Source of the DNA: Acheta domesticus
Lineage: Eukaryota > Arthropoda > Insecta > Orthoptera > Gryllidae
Direction of reading: 5' to 3'
NCBI GenBank assembly: GCA_031308135.1
Contig: JAHLJT010004567.1
Location: 36,530,389-36,594,388, forward strand
DNA: 64,000 nucleotides
Within the stretch, counting starts at the first letter, position 1, and the number at the start of each line of letters is the position of its first letter. Made by a program: the position numbers and the translations under genes. Below the pieces are notes generated by a model. That model had not been told where the DNA came from and did not search any database. It saw only the letters and a program-made list of their open reading frames with translations. This document shows positions 44,300 through 56,109 of this stretch, in pieces.

Positions 44300-44638
44300 C
44301 GGCGCCGGGGACCGCCTGCTTGGCCAGCTTGCGCAGGGCGGCGGCGAAGGAGTGGTCCCCCGTGGCCGCGCCCGCCGCGGCGCCGGCGGCGGCAGCGGCG
44401 GCGGCGGCCGCGGCGGCGGCGGCGCCCGCCCCGGGCGGCGCGCCGGGGCCGGGGCCAGCGCCCGGGCCGGCGCCGGGCGGCGCGCCGGGGCCCGGGCCGG
44501 GGCCGGGGCCCGGCACCGTGTGCCCGCCGGGCAGCGTGGCGCCCGCCCCGCCAGACGTCCGTGGGTGCTTGCTGGGCGGCGCGGCGGCGGGGGGGACCAG
44601 GTGGCTGGGGCCAGGTGGCTTCGCCCCAGGAGGCAGCC
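44300..44638 (-). CDS. GSE1: GSE1 coding exon (Pro/Gly/Ala tract and FAAALRKLAKQA motif)
   Basis: The acceptor is ctcttgttgcag and the donor is GGCGCCG followed by gtgagt. It has two bases of a split codon, 112 full codons and one leading base. It starts LPPGAKPPGPSHLVPPAAAP, runs through a Pro-Gly-Ala tract with a polyalanine run of about 13 residues, and ends with GDHSFAAALRKLAKQAVPGA. Vertebrate GSE1 has SSSFAAALRKLAKQAEEP near its N-terminus, an almost exact match of 12 residues. The exon is exceptionally GC-rich, and its GCN repeat is prone to length change. The upstream exon is not identified. Confidence 0.9.
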
Positions 44639-45049
44639 CTGCAACAAGAGAGCGCGTCAAAACGGGCCACAAAACACAAAATTGGCATGGCGTGAATGGT
44701 CGGCGTTTGCTTCAGACTAGGTCATAAAGTGGACGGACACAATCGTTCGTTAAAAAATAGGAAGGCAATTCCCTTTTGAAGACAGAGGGAAACTTGATGA
44801 AATGAACATTTGAGTTATTGTGAGTTGAAATCTGAGAAAGTTGATTTGTTCGAGTTCTGAAGAAGGTAATTTTCCAGATACGATGACCGATTATTTCCGA
44901 ATTACACTTTTCTTGATCTCGCAAAAAATCAAAATTATCTTTACGAGGAGCAAGACGATGAAATTTTTCAGTTCGAGGGAGACGTTGCCAAGTCTTGCGT
45001 ACATAATGACGAGGTTATAGTTCCTGTCTGGGAAGGATCGGAATGCACT

Positions 45050-45310
45050 GGGATTGAAGAGATGGGGGGAGGGGCGAAGGGAAGACGCGGGGCGCTGAGG
45101 AACGGGTGGGTGGGCGCATCGGCAGCTACTGCCCCTCGTTGGCATTCCTGCTAGCGGCGGGCAGCCCGCGCTGCCGCCGGCCCCGCATACTAATGGGAGG
45201 ACAAAGAGCGCACGCGCCAGTGGCGTTGGCAGGGGGAGGGGAAGGCCCGCCCATCCTCCCACCCGTTGGATGCGCGCACGCGTCTCCCTTCTGCCCCTTG
45301 GGACCACACT
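45050..45310. promoter_or_regulatory. CpG-rich island 1
   Basis: A local rise in G+C with many CpGs (for example the gcatcggcagctactgccc and cagcccgcgctgccgccgg stretches), about 0.4 kb upstream of the GSE1 Pro/Gly/Ala exon. Open frames here are compositional. The regulatory role is inferred from composition only. Confidence 0.4.
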
Positions 45311-46363
45311 CCACACGCTTACATCTCCAACTCCTTCATTTCACTACTTCATTGCACAGAAAGTAACAAACCTCCGAAAGTGGTCATTCTCAAATAATAA
45401 AAATTGAAACTTGCTGATAATACGAAGCGGACAAAGACTACGCATAAAACACCAAAAGTAGGAGAAATTATTGAAGAATCCACGAATGCACAGTTAGCAT
45501 GGCGTTCTCTCGAAATCCGATCGTATTCGATCCTCGCACCCAATAAACAAAAACGAAACATGTGTGGCAGGTTACAGAACACCGCTGCCTTGGGGGCGTT
45601 GAGCCAGGAGTGCCCAGGAGCCAAGCGGTCGGAGAGCAGGAGAAAGGGAAAGGACTGGGGGAGGGGGTGTCGGCGAAGAAGCCCTGCGGACGAAGCCTCA
45701 CCGCGCCTCGGCGTCGAAGGCGAGGACGGCGCCGAGAGAAGAGGGAATGGGAAGGAGAGCGAGGAGGAAGAGAACGAGGTTCGCTCGAGTCACAAGACTA
45801 CGTAGACTCGGGTCGAATGTCAGGGGGCAGCCGTGACACCAACGAGGAGCGGAACTACTCCACAGACAGGTTTCGCGGTGCTTATTTCCAACAGCTTCAA
45901 CGAGATGTCAATGATTTCCATCTCATTCACGAAACGATTAGAGCCAGTCTTAGAGCAAATGAAAAGCTAGCCCGTAGTTTCCTTCCGGTAGTCAAACTAT
46001 TTTCCAGGATTTTCGCATGCGGTATTCAGAAATGTTATAAAATATATTTCCTTCGAGTTTTCTTCTGTGAAACTTAGTTGATCGAACGCCACAGGAAGTC
46101 TACTCAGCACCGTGCACAACTAGTCACGTCCGCGGTGGCGAAGCTTCACATTCTACGTCATATAATTTCCTCTTAGTAATACTCACAAGTCATTTAAACA
46201 TGATTTACCGGATATAAAACACTAGCTGAGAAGCTACAATATTTTTTACCTTAGCTCTAATTACGAAAACTATGGAAATATTTGTAGGGTAAGATACGAA
46301 AGTTCTTTAAATTTAAAACAATTTCATTCACAGAGTCTTGTCCCAAGCAAAAAAGTCACAGAC

Positions 46364-46402
<39 letters not shown>
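46364..46402. repeat. (AAT)n microsatellite
   Basis: About thirteen uninterrupted AAT units. Confidence 0.95.
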
Positions 46403-46403
<1 letters not shown>

Positions 46404-46899
46404 TTCGTTCTTAATCACAAAATGTTTTATTTTCAGCCGACTGTCTATTAATTAGTGAAATTTGAAGATCAACAACCATAGGGCATGGATGTGTGAAAGA
46501 TTGAGCACAACGGTTTATTTCATTCAAATATAATTTAAATAGTCATTAGTTTCTATTTCAAGTTACGCCTTGCAGTGAAATCATAGGCAACCCGTATTAA
46601 ATTCAATGGGTAGTATAACGTGTATGTACTATTCGCATTCGTGTTTTCCTTGCTCAGATGATACGATTATGCAACATGATAACATTAATTTAGAGATGTT
46701 TAGAAATGCATAATCCAATTGCAGATTTGAGGGAGTAGATCTGATTCTTTTCTTGTACATGTCCCTTCGAACTAAATCTCTAGCTCTATTCGTAGTACGA
46801 TGACATAGAAACATCGCGCATCAGTATTCTTGAGTACTTGAGGAGCAGTGTTTGTACAGTATCTCCTGCTCTTAAAGAGTCTCTGTCATTTCCGCTGCC

Positions 46900-47330
46900 C
46901 GTCGCTCAGTCTTCCCACCCGCCCCACATCCACTCCTCCGCGTGCCGCTCCCGCTAACTTTCCCGGCGCCGCGCCGCGCCCCATCAATCCTCAATTAGTC
47001 GGATTCGCTGCGGGGAGCGCGTGCGGCGCGGCGGCGAGAGCGAGGGTGGGCGCGGGTGGGGTGGGGTGCGGCACGGCGCGGCGCGGGGCGGGGCGGGGTA
47101 GCCAGGCACCTGCGGAGCCCGCGCCCCTCCCCACGGCGCGTCAATGGAGTCTCGACCCCTCCGCCTGCGCCCCGCCCCTCCGGCGCTCTCATTTTTCACC
47201 GGCGCCGGCGGCTGGTTCCGACGGTTGCGGAGGCGGCACTGGAGGGCGCGCGCGAGGGAGGAGCTCCGGCGGCGGCAGCGCCTCGCCGTCACTTCGCCCG
47301 GCGCGGTTTTCAATCGTTTACCCTCGATGA
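46900..47330. promoter_or_regulatory. CpG-rich island 2
   Basis: A strongly GC-rich block with tandem gcggcgcgg and ggggcggggc motifs of the SP/KLF type (cggggcggggcggggta near 47,085-47,100). Frames on both strands are open, as expected from composition. A promoter or enhancer role is inferred. Confidence 0.45.
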
Positions 47331-47639
47331 GTGCCGAATTTGGCGGTATCGACAGACACCCAGCCAAATAGTGAGACGAAACATGGAATCGTAGGCAGGA
47401 GACGTCGGGATGGAAGAACAAGCGTTTGAAGAAACGTGATGGTAGGAGGGGTCGGATGTAAGGAATGGAGGATGAGTGAAAGGGTGAAGTAGTGAGGGGA
47501 GTTGGTGATAGCAGAAGGCAATGAGGGGGGCAAATAATTTGAGGCGAAAGAGAAGTCAGTGACGAAGTGTATGAGAGGCAAGGGGTGTGGCTTGGACTGA
47601 CCGCGGACAGAGAGCTCAGAATTAGAGGTGGGGGACCGA

Positions 47640-47900
47640 TCATTTGAAAACAGGAGACGATCCGAGGGCGATGCGCGGGGGGTGGGGGCCACGAGGGCTG
47701 CTGAATGACAGCGCCGCCGCCGGGGTGCCTGGCGGGCGCAGACGCTGGCGCGAGCGGGGCACAGCGGGCGCGCGACAGCTGCGCCTTCCAAAGGAAGGGG
47801 GGCGCGAGTGGGCGGCAGATGTGGCGCACGTCACTTCCTGCGAGGTCCCCCTCACGTGACCGGAAGCGGGAGGGACGCCATCCTACGAGGTGACGCTTCC
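47640..47900. promoter_or_regulatory. CpG-rich island 3
   Basis: A GC-rich block (gcgccgccgccggggtgcc) containing cacgtcacttcct and ccctcacgtgacc, which include a cAMP-response-like half site, an ETS-like core and an E-box (CACGTG). The sites are suggestive only. Confidence 0.4.
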
Positions 47901-48761
47901 CCTGGCCTGCTCAACGCTGGGAAGGTGACGAAATCTGGGAGGAGCGGACGGCTGACAATGTGAAATATGCCACGAAATCCAATGGCAACATTTTCACACC
48001 TAAGGTTCATTCAGCACGTCCGAGCGTGGACAATGCAACCGCAGGACCCAATTCTAAATTTAAAATACATGAACTACTTGAAGAAATATTACAGCCTCCC
48101 ATACATGGCCATGTTTCGATACATTTAAACATTTTTTAAAGAAGTCTTGATCTGTTCCATCTGCCCCACAATACGACATATTTTGGGAAATAACAAAAAT
48201 ATTCGGAAAATAAAAAGCCAGACTTACTGTACCGGCTTCGCACTATCTAAATTAAGTATTTTCGTATTCCACGCTTTGCAATATTGATTTGTATGCGATT
48301 GAATATGACATGTGTAAGTCACAATCACTGTCGAATAAAATGTAGTGTGTTGATTATTTGTGATTCGCTCAAGCAAAATACCTACATTATATTACAATAC
48401 GATGCTTAACTATGCGAAAATAAAGACTACTTACTGGGAGGATAAATGTTCCAAGAAAGTAACTGGTTTATATATTTGTAATATATTCTTATCCTTTCTA
48501 TATGAATCACGCATGACTTTCGTCATCATAAAAAGCCATCGGCACAAATATCCGTAAATCGTTATTATTTGATAAGCAATGCAAGAGGTTGCATCAAAAA
48601 GATTTAAGATGAAAAATGTCAAAACTTTGTAATTATGACTCGTACCAACAGGCTGTGACAAATGCAATCAATACACTTAACGCTACCACACAAGTTGTCA
48701 TTGCGCATAACTAAAAACGGTGAATTCTATCCCCCCCTTCTGAAACCCATTTTTGTATCTA

Positions 48762-49333
48762 GGGGCCGTCCATAAATTACGTAACGCAAAGTTAGAGTAT
48801 ATTGGACACCACCTCCCCGCACCCGTAACGCGCGCTTGAACCACCCCTTCATAATTAGGTCACACTTACAATCTTCCCCTCCTTGTGAATGCAAGAAGTG
48901 GGTGCAAGTGAGTGAAGGACGGATGCATTGGCGAGAAATTTTATTTATCACAAGCCATGCACACGCCGTCATGGGAGAGTGTCTACTGCTCTAATTTGAA
49001 TGGATTTTAGAATAAACTGCATATCAGTTTTGAATATTTTCTTCGCAATCTTAGATTCAATTTAAAAAATTGACAAAAAAAGACATCCATTTGTGACAAT
49101 TTATATCTTATAACTTAAATTTATTTTTGTTTTTAAATTAAATACTTAATATTTTAATGTTTTAGTACAAGTCTCTAAAAAGGAATTATTTCAGCAAATG
49201 TTGAACAACGTAAAAAAAAAATCAATGTTCCGTAACAATAAACCAATATCCCCTCCCCCTATGTAACGCAGCGTAACGCTGTCTCAAACCCCCTCCACCC
49301 TCTTTAGCGTTACGGAATTTATGGACGACCCCC
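48762..49333. mobile_element. Complete MITE, 572 bp, TA target sites
   Basis: The terminal inverted repeats GGGGCCGTCCATAAATTACG and GGGGGTCGTCCATAAATTCC (second read on the opposite strand) extend for about 26 bp and both continue into GTAACGC. The element is flanked by TA at 48,760-48,761 and 49,334-49,335. It has no coding capacity. A TA duplication fits Tc1/mariner-type or similar transposases. It has an older relative at 2,443-3,274. Confidence 0.88.
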
Positions 49334-49899
49334 TACCGGCTGGAGTTTGTGTTTATTAAGTTGCGATGTACAAATTGCAATCTTACATTTTTGAGAGGAG
49401 CAGATTTTCTTACAAGACGCCATTGGGACAAAACGCATAGAATGAACTTTTACTGGCTGGGGAATTAGCTATTCCAGAGAAATCCGGCAATAAAATTTAA
49501 GATGAAAAATAAATGTTAACATATATACTTATTAATTATGAACAACTGCAATTTTTGTGTGATTGTGATGTGAAAACAGAAACCAGTCCCGAATTACTTT
49601 GTTTACGACAGATTGTCAGGATACAAATTCTGTCCCCGATTTCCGTAAGTATCTTTTGTGTTTTCGTTAATAAGTAGAGGTAAGTTCACGCCTATAAAAC
49701 GCAACGTACATTTCAAAGCCTTCGAAATTTCTGAAGTTATTTTCGCTTTTAAACACAAAAACCAGCGAACATCCTATTTGATTGCGTTGATTGCAGTAAA
49801 TATCCACAACACTTTTGTTGACGGATAGTACAAAAAATGTGATGCAGACACTTCATTTAGGTCAACAACGTCAAGCTCTACTCTGCGGAAAAACGCGGC

Positions 49900-50240
49900 T
49901 CAAACCTCACGGAGGAAATGGAAATGAAAAAGCACCCTCGGCGCACTGCAGCAAGTGGATAAATGATGCAAAGCACCGGTCCACCAAGACCTCCGCGCGT
50001 TGCCGCGACCTCCCTCCGCCGCAGCGAAGCGAGCAGCGATTATTACAAGAGGCTCTCGTCACGACTGAAAGCGACGCCGGCGCTCGGCGCTCAGTGCGTC
50101 GCGGGACCCCGACGCGCCGCTACTGAAATCCGTTTATCAGCCGCGTCATCGAGAGATCTAGAGATCTCTGCGACGGGCTTACGGAAAGCGGACCATGCAA
50201 GGGGGCAGCGATTGGAAGAGAGGTTAGGAGAGAACTGACC
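49900..50240. promoter_or_regulatory. CpG-rich island 4
   Basis: A moderately GC-rich, CpG-dense block (gacgccggcgctcggcgctc). No exon was recognised. Confidence 0.35.
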
Positions 50241-50449
50241 ATAGGAAACAAAAGGGCGAGAACTGAATAAAGGGAAGAAAGGTGAGAAGATGAGAAAGAA
50301 AACGATATGGGAAGAGGACATCCCAGAAAAAAGCAGAGCAGACCAGAGAGAGAAAGAGGCATTGGGATTGGGAACAATGTAGAAAAGAGAAACGGAAGAG
50401 TAATCGTCGACGAGAGAATGATACGAAAGGTGGGTGGGAGAAAAACCGC

Positions 50450-50860
50450 GCGAAACTGAGCAAGAGGCGGCGGAACAGCAGCAGGCTGTGGAGCGGCAGC
50501 GCAGCGCAGCTATGACAGCAGCGTCGACGGCGAGAGAGAAAGAGAGGGAAGGGGAGAAAGATGGAGAGAGCGGGTGGGCGGCGAAGGCAGCCGAGAAGGG
50601 GGCCGGGTGCGGGAGCGGGAGCGCGGGGCGTCGGGGTCACATCTGGGTCGCGCCCAGCGAAGGGGAAAGCTGACCTCTGGCGAGGTCGCGCGGAGAGGTC
50701 GGCCCCGCAATTTGCTTGTCGTGCCCACGCCGCCGCCGCCGCCCCGCCGTCGCCACAGAGGCACCCTGCGGAAGGCGGACGCGCGGCAGCCCCGCTTAGC
50801 TCCGACACAACCATTCGCACTGCGCTGCGGAAACTCGGCGATTTCTTTGGGCAGCGTACA
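50450..50860. promoter_or_regulatory. CpG-rich island 5
   Basis: A GC-rich block with cggcggaacagcagcagg and gccgccgccgccgccccgcc runs. Open frames overlap on both strands without any domain. The regulatory role is inferred from composition. Confidence 0.4.
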
Positions 50861-51080
50861 TGTCGTACACGAAAGCCTTCCTTCTCTCGTTTTACTAATA
50901 ATTTAAGGTTGTAGTGTTCAAGGAAGTATAAATTTTACTAATTCGAATACAATCCAACGAAATATGTCACAAAATATCACTGTAAACCTTACCCCTTAAA
51001 GTGCGTTTTACATTTCATTAAACCATAAACAATTCACATTAAAAAGAAAAATGTAACTCATACTAAACTGTGTCTTCTTT

Positions 51081-51805
51081 TACCTATGAGACACGGAATA
51101 ATACTATGTAATTACACAACAGGTCTATTTGTCACATCACTAGTCACGAATATTGTCATATCTTAACATGACAAGGCAACCATTTTTGCTATTCATTTCG
51201 CAGATAGCCTTCTAGAGAGGCCCTTTTGAGTCGCAATAACAAAACTAGAATTTAATGTACGACCATTAACGCCCATTTGGAACGCGTGCGCGATTCGTTG
51301 TTGCAGCCACGGCAGCGACCAGGAGAGGGGCGGGGGCGGGAGTAGGCCGTGCGGCGGACGGGCGACCGCGTCGGGCCCGCATAGATCGATGTGAGCTTCG
51401 CCCCCTCCGGCTCTGCGGCTGTCGCTCCTCTGCTCTCTGCCCACGCCCCTCCCGACCCTCGCCAACGAGCTCGCAGGCAGGCAGGCAGCCGCCGCCGCGA
51501 CAAGCCGCTCGGCGCAGATAGCTCGGCTTAGTGCAAATCCTCCTGATCGGGGGCTGCGCCGCGGCCGCGCCCGCGTAGTCCCTGCAGCGGGCACGAGAGC
51601 CGCGCGCGGCCCGGACCGCAGGGCGCACAGCAGGCGGACGGGCGCAATGCTCCGTCGGGCGCCATCGAAAAGGCGCGGTAGGAAAACCACAAGCAGAAAA
51701 TGGTTGCCGTGACATGTTAAGATATGACAATATTCGTGTCTAGTGATGTGACAAATAGACCTGTTATGTAATTACATAGTATTATTCCTTGTCTCGCAGG
51801 TAAAG
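51081..51805. repeat. CpG-rich core flanked by inverted repeats of about 107 bp
   Basis: The left arm 51,081-51,187 and right arm 51,697-51,805 are inverted copies with only about five differences. Shared blocks include ggaataatactatgtaatta, caggtctatttgtcacatca and gaatattgtcatatcttaac. The arms are AT-rich, while the 500-bp core (51,190-51,695) is very GC- and CpG-rich with sites such as cgcggccgcgcccgcg. It could be a foldback element carrying a GC-rich cargo or an inverted duplication around a promoter. Confidence 0.88.
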
Positions 51806-53459
51806 CAACTATTTTCTTTCTGGGAGGAAGTACATACGAGAAAACAAAAATAAAATAAGGGATTCAAGAAACTAAAACTAAGAAGAAGTGAGCGAGGAGG
51901 TCGTTCAGAACAGAGAGGTGCAGAAGGGACAGTTCGATGGGGAAGGCAGAAAATAGGAAGTAGAGGAAAGGGTCTAGAAACGTAGGCAGGGTGGACTTAG
52001 GCGAGCGATGGCGACAGGAACGGACGTGAGTCGAAAGATCGCTCAGCTGGCGCGCGTGTGACAATTTGGCCTGACAGCTGCCCGAAGATACATTTAATTG
52101 GTTGCCAAAGAGGTGCCGATCGAAAAGGATCACCATCCACAATAACTGCTAAAAGTATTTTTGGTACTGTAAGATGAATTATTCACAGCGAAAAGAGATT
52201 GAAGAAAAGAAATTATTCTTTGTAATTTTTGGCACATTTCAAAATAAAGACGTAACACAGAAGTAGTAAATCTTCAGTTACCTCGCTTCTTCAATTAAAA
52301 CTGCGAAACCCCAGACAACGAACATTAAAACGAATATTACAATTAAATTTTAATTACCATCCATCAAAACTGGTTAAATGCTGAGTCAATTTCGTTAAAA
52401 AAATATTATCAAAGATCTTCCCACACATCACTTTTCCATGTATCCTAGAAATGTATCAATTGACGTAAAGAAAGCACGCAACACAACCGATACCCTGTTT
52501 CCATAAATTTAACATATTTTAGCACTTTCAATAACTTACTCATACAGATCACGTTACTCATTCATTAGTCATTGGCATACCAATTGCATTATTGTCCATT
52601 CCAAATTTCACGGGGCCTTCATACGTATTAGCACGCTGAGATTCTGAATCAATGAACTCTCGTTATTTTTTTCACAACAGTTTCAAGGCGAATCATGATA
52701 AACGTGGGATCATATTCGTTAACATGTCTAGTTCACGAAACCACAAATTTTTGCAAAGAATTGTTATAATTCGCATTCATCTTTGTTGGGAAGATTGCCA
52801 AAGAACGAAAGATTGGTGGCAACTATTCGCAAGTTCTCTCATTAACAAAGTCTCACAGGTTTAAGGAGCAGAGAATAAATTAGAAACGGAAGGTTATCGT
52901 TACTGTTGATGTTGAAACCTGACCAAAAGACAGCCCCCAATCTTCAGATATTCCCATTGTATTCTGATTGTTCCTACAATTCAGAGGCGATGATCCACCA
53001 AGGAATTTAAGTAACCGCATTTCATTTGTCAAACTGGTAAAATATGAAACGTATCGGATATATTAAAATACCCATTTTGCTAACGCCAAACCAAAGCGAT
53101 TAAAATGTTTAAAACCTAAGAAAATATTACATAAAGGAAATCCAGTTATTATTACAGGGGTAAGAGGAATTACACTCCCTCAAAATTCCGTAATCTTCAA
53201 ATTAAAAAAACAACAACAAAAAACAAACAACATATTTCTCTGAAAACACACAGCAAAAAGGTTATCCGTTAAGTGGGACTCTTGCGTCTCAGTGAAGCCC
53301 TAATACGACGATGCCCGTAGGTAAAAGCTTTCTCCTGGAAACTCCACCTGCGAAATTTGTTCTTCACAGTCCGGAGTTTAAATCCTCATCTACATCGGTC
53401 TTACAGTCGGCACGTTCTAGAAGCGCAGGGGTGCCAGCGAGTCCAGAGAGCATCCGGTA

Positions 53460-54120
53460 GGATGCTGGGATGACGTGAAGGGACGGATCGGGCCGCGGGC
53501 GTGGGGAAAGGGGGAAGGGGCGTGAGCGGAGGCGGCAAAAGGCACGGCCGCCTCATTACGCGGCGGCGACGGCGGCCGGGGGAAAAAAGACGATTGCGCG
53601 CGGCGGCGGCGGCCGCGCGGAACCCTGTCATTTCGCACGTAAGCGTCCGTATCTCTGTGGCAGCGCCGCCGCCGCCGCCACCGCGCCGGCCGCTCGCCTC
53701 GCGTGCGAAACGCCACTCGCCGCCACGCGGCGCCGCCCCCGTTGCGCCGAGCCGCGCCGCGCCGCGCCGCGCCCGCGCAGATAAGCCGCGTCCGGCAGCC
53801 ACGCCAACGGCGGAGGAAGGAGGTGGCGAAGGAAGAAACGGGCGGCCGAGGTGGAAACGGTGACGTGCATCGCGACAACTGCAGGCGGGCAGAGTCGACG
53901 CCGGGTGAGAGACGGCTGCGGATGTGGGGAGGGTGGAAAGGGGGGAAAGGCGACCGCGGCGCAACAGGCCGTAAAACCGCGCTGGCCTACCGAGCGCCGT
54001 AGACCGCAAAAACCGCTTCCGCAGCAGTGCGCGCCGCCCTGCGCTCGATCGCCTGCCTGGCCGCCGCTCGTTAGAGCTTCGCTGCAGAACGACCAACGCG
54101 CTGCGATGCCCGTTCGCCTT
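53460..54120. promoter_or_regulatory. CpG-rich island 6 (strongest)
   Basis: This is about 660 bp of very CpG-dense DNA with triplet runs (ggcggcggcggccgcgcgg, cgccgccgccgccgccaccg) and a cgccgcgccgcgccgcgccg-type tandem repeat near 53,750. It includes the binding-site-like agataagccgcg. Several frames stay open on both strands, without family matches. It is the best candidate in the window for an unmethylated promoter. Confidence 0.45.
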
Positions 54121-54539
54121 CTACTCATGGTCGCTATTACTCTATTATCGAACGAGAAAGGTCGGAGTTTCGTATTTCTGTCCACATAAATACTGTCGTC
54201 ATATTTCTTCCGGATTACTACTAAACAATGGCTGACATCATTCCAGCTGCACTCTTGGCGGACATTACCTGTCGTTAACGAACAAAATAGTATCGGGGCA
54301 GGAGAACTGGCCGCCTCAATTTTCATATTTTCCGGCAAATAGAAATTAATCATCTGCGTACTACAGTTATTCTATAAAATAATTCCCATCATATAGCATA
54401 TTTTGTGCAACAAGTGGCATTAAAATCGTGCTTCATAATTTTAAAAAAGTCCCACGAGCTATCCACAACGTGCAGGAAAGTAATTGACAGCCAAAGATAT
54501 ACCGACTTCATGAATTTGTCTTTCATAATTCAATCTTGC

Positions 54540-54930
54540 CACAGAGGCGCAAACAGCTCGAGAACGGGGGCGTTGTGGAAGGCCGGGAGATTCAATTGGC
54601 GCCGGGGTAGGCAGGCAGGCGTCGAGGGGCGGGAGGGAAGTGGGGCCGGGCAGCGGGCGTGCGTCGCGTGATTGACCGGCGCGGGCGGCACGCGAGTGCG
54701 ACTCGCGAGGGGGGGAGGGGAGGGGTCCTCCAGAGCAGGGATGGGGGGAAGGGCGCTCGTTACTCGCACGCACCGGAGGCGAATTCGGCGCCCCGCCCGC
54801 TCGCCACCCGGCGGCGACGCCGATCGTCGCGCGATAGGCCTCGCGCGCCCGCGATTGAGTCACTACGCCGCCGCCCAGCCGAGTCAACGTCTGGACACAC
54901 CCGGCCGGGTTCATTGGGCTTCGTTCTCTC
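54540..54930. promoter_or_regulatory. CpG-rich island 7
   Basis: A GC-rich block with cagcgggcgtgcgtcgcgtg and a ggggggaggggaggggt G-run that could form G-quadruplexes. No exon was recognised. Confidence 0.4.
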
Positions 54931-56109
54931 GATGGCCTTCGAAATCTCAAAACTCAAATACCTCAACCTTTTTGTGTGCCACTTGGATGACATTTGGTGA
55001 CGATTTTATTTGTTTATTTTTTTGCGACGTCACATCTCTAATAGACTAGGAATGCAAATCTCCCTATAATGGTGAAAACTTTTACACTATTACTAACAAA
55101 AAACGACAAATTACTCACAATTTAAAAGTCTAAAAAGACCTGTGTAAATTAAACAAAAAATGTGATCAGTGAAGAACTTCAATTTTCATCGTGATTTTCC
55201 AGGCATGTTTGACACAGTACCTCAATCCGACTAAGACCCTAAAGTATTCAGTATACCAAAATTCCTAAGACTCTTGACGATTTATCATTACCTGCAACAT
55301 AATTTTTTATGATTTCCTATCATTGAGATTCCTAGAGAGCCAACCAGATTTAATCCCATACATAGAAATATATTGTGCAGCTGTAATACATAATTTCAGG
55401 AACAATGAAGTGAAGAACACATACACAAAATATAATAAAAAATTTCATTTAATTATTTCTAATTAAAGTCAACATACTTAGAAATTATCTTCAGAACAAA
55501 AAAATTAATTTAAGGATATGGTGCATAATACAGCATAATGAAGGTGTGCACAAAACGCACGCGTACGCAATCACCACATGACGTTTGAGTGAATGAAGAG
55601 GATTAATCTATGTAAAGAAAATATGCAGTTATGTAGACGTTAGTCACTTATGCGGCACGATCTCTTCGTGAAATCATGCACCTAAGTTCGCAGTCGGTGT
55701 TCGTGCCAAAGAACGGTTTCGACAGCATTCGACGAGAGGATGTATTTCGGAGGTAAATTTAGCACCTCAGTTTAGTTCAGTTTAATGGTTGGGTAAAACA
55801 GTTTTTGCTTATGAAACGTATTTTTTGGGGAAGCTTCTCAATCATTTATCTAGTGGAAATATATGGAAATTTTCGAATTGCGCTGAATCTCTCAATAAAC
55901 CATACGGGAAAACAATCTGACCAGCTGAGAATTTTCGGTCTGTGAAAATGTAAGACTTGCCATCAATCCATGACAATTCCACTGCGAAAATCTTGCTTAA
56001 TCGTTATTTACAATGCGGAATCGTCACGTCTTGCACAATTCGAATGCAAATTTTAATGTCTCACGGAAGACGGAACTCAATACTCCCAATCACCTTTCAG
56101 TAAAGCCTG

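Larger units (their letters stand above)
24788..44638 (-). other. GSE1: GSE1 ortholog locus (ten visible coding exons)
   Basis: The exons are 44,300-44,638; 37,424-37,536; 36,822-37,141; 36,572-36,724; 33,271-33,494; 30,673-32,891; 30,293-30,539; 27,778-27,996; 26,073-26,555; and 24,788-24,987. All junctions are GT-AG and every reading phase fits, giving 4,512 coding nt (about 1,504 residues) plus a stop. Vertebrate GSE1 is a subunit of the BRAF35-HDAC/CoREST complex (LSD1, HDAC1/2) acting in the nucleus. The shared blocks occur in the same order as in vertebrate GSE1. The first exon begins inside a codon (needs phase 1 upstream), so the start-codon exon is missing from this annotation. Confidence 0.88.

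Noticed and set aside
26073..44638. Assignment of the gene to the AUTS2/fibrosin family
   Set aside because: The Pro/His-rich middle invited the comparison, but the FAAALRKLAKQA, LDPATAAA, SKLDL-ERRRRE and C-terminal coiled-coil blocks match GSE1 in order.
44154..44727. Several long overlapping ORFs rich in Ala, Gly, Pro and Arg on both strands
   Set aside because: GC-rich repetitive DNA keeps all frames open. Only the minus-strand frame ending in SFAAALRKLAKQA has homology and valid splice sites.
46984..47829. 281-codon minus-strand ORF in CpG islands 2 and 3
   Set aside because: It runs through an island and an AT-richer gap with no domain. The composition is Pro/Arg/Ser of GC-rich DNA, and no splice or homology evidence was seen.
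53401..54353. Overlapping 231- and 241-codon minus-strand ORFs
   Set aside because: They are compositional frames of CpG island 6 with no recognisable motif, and frames on the other strand are equally open.
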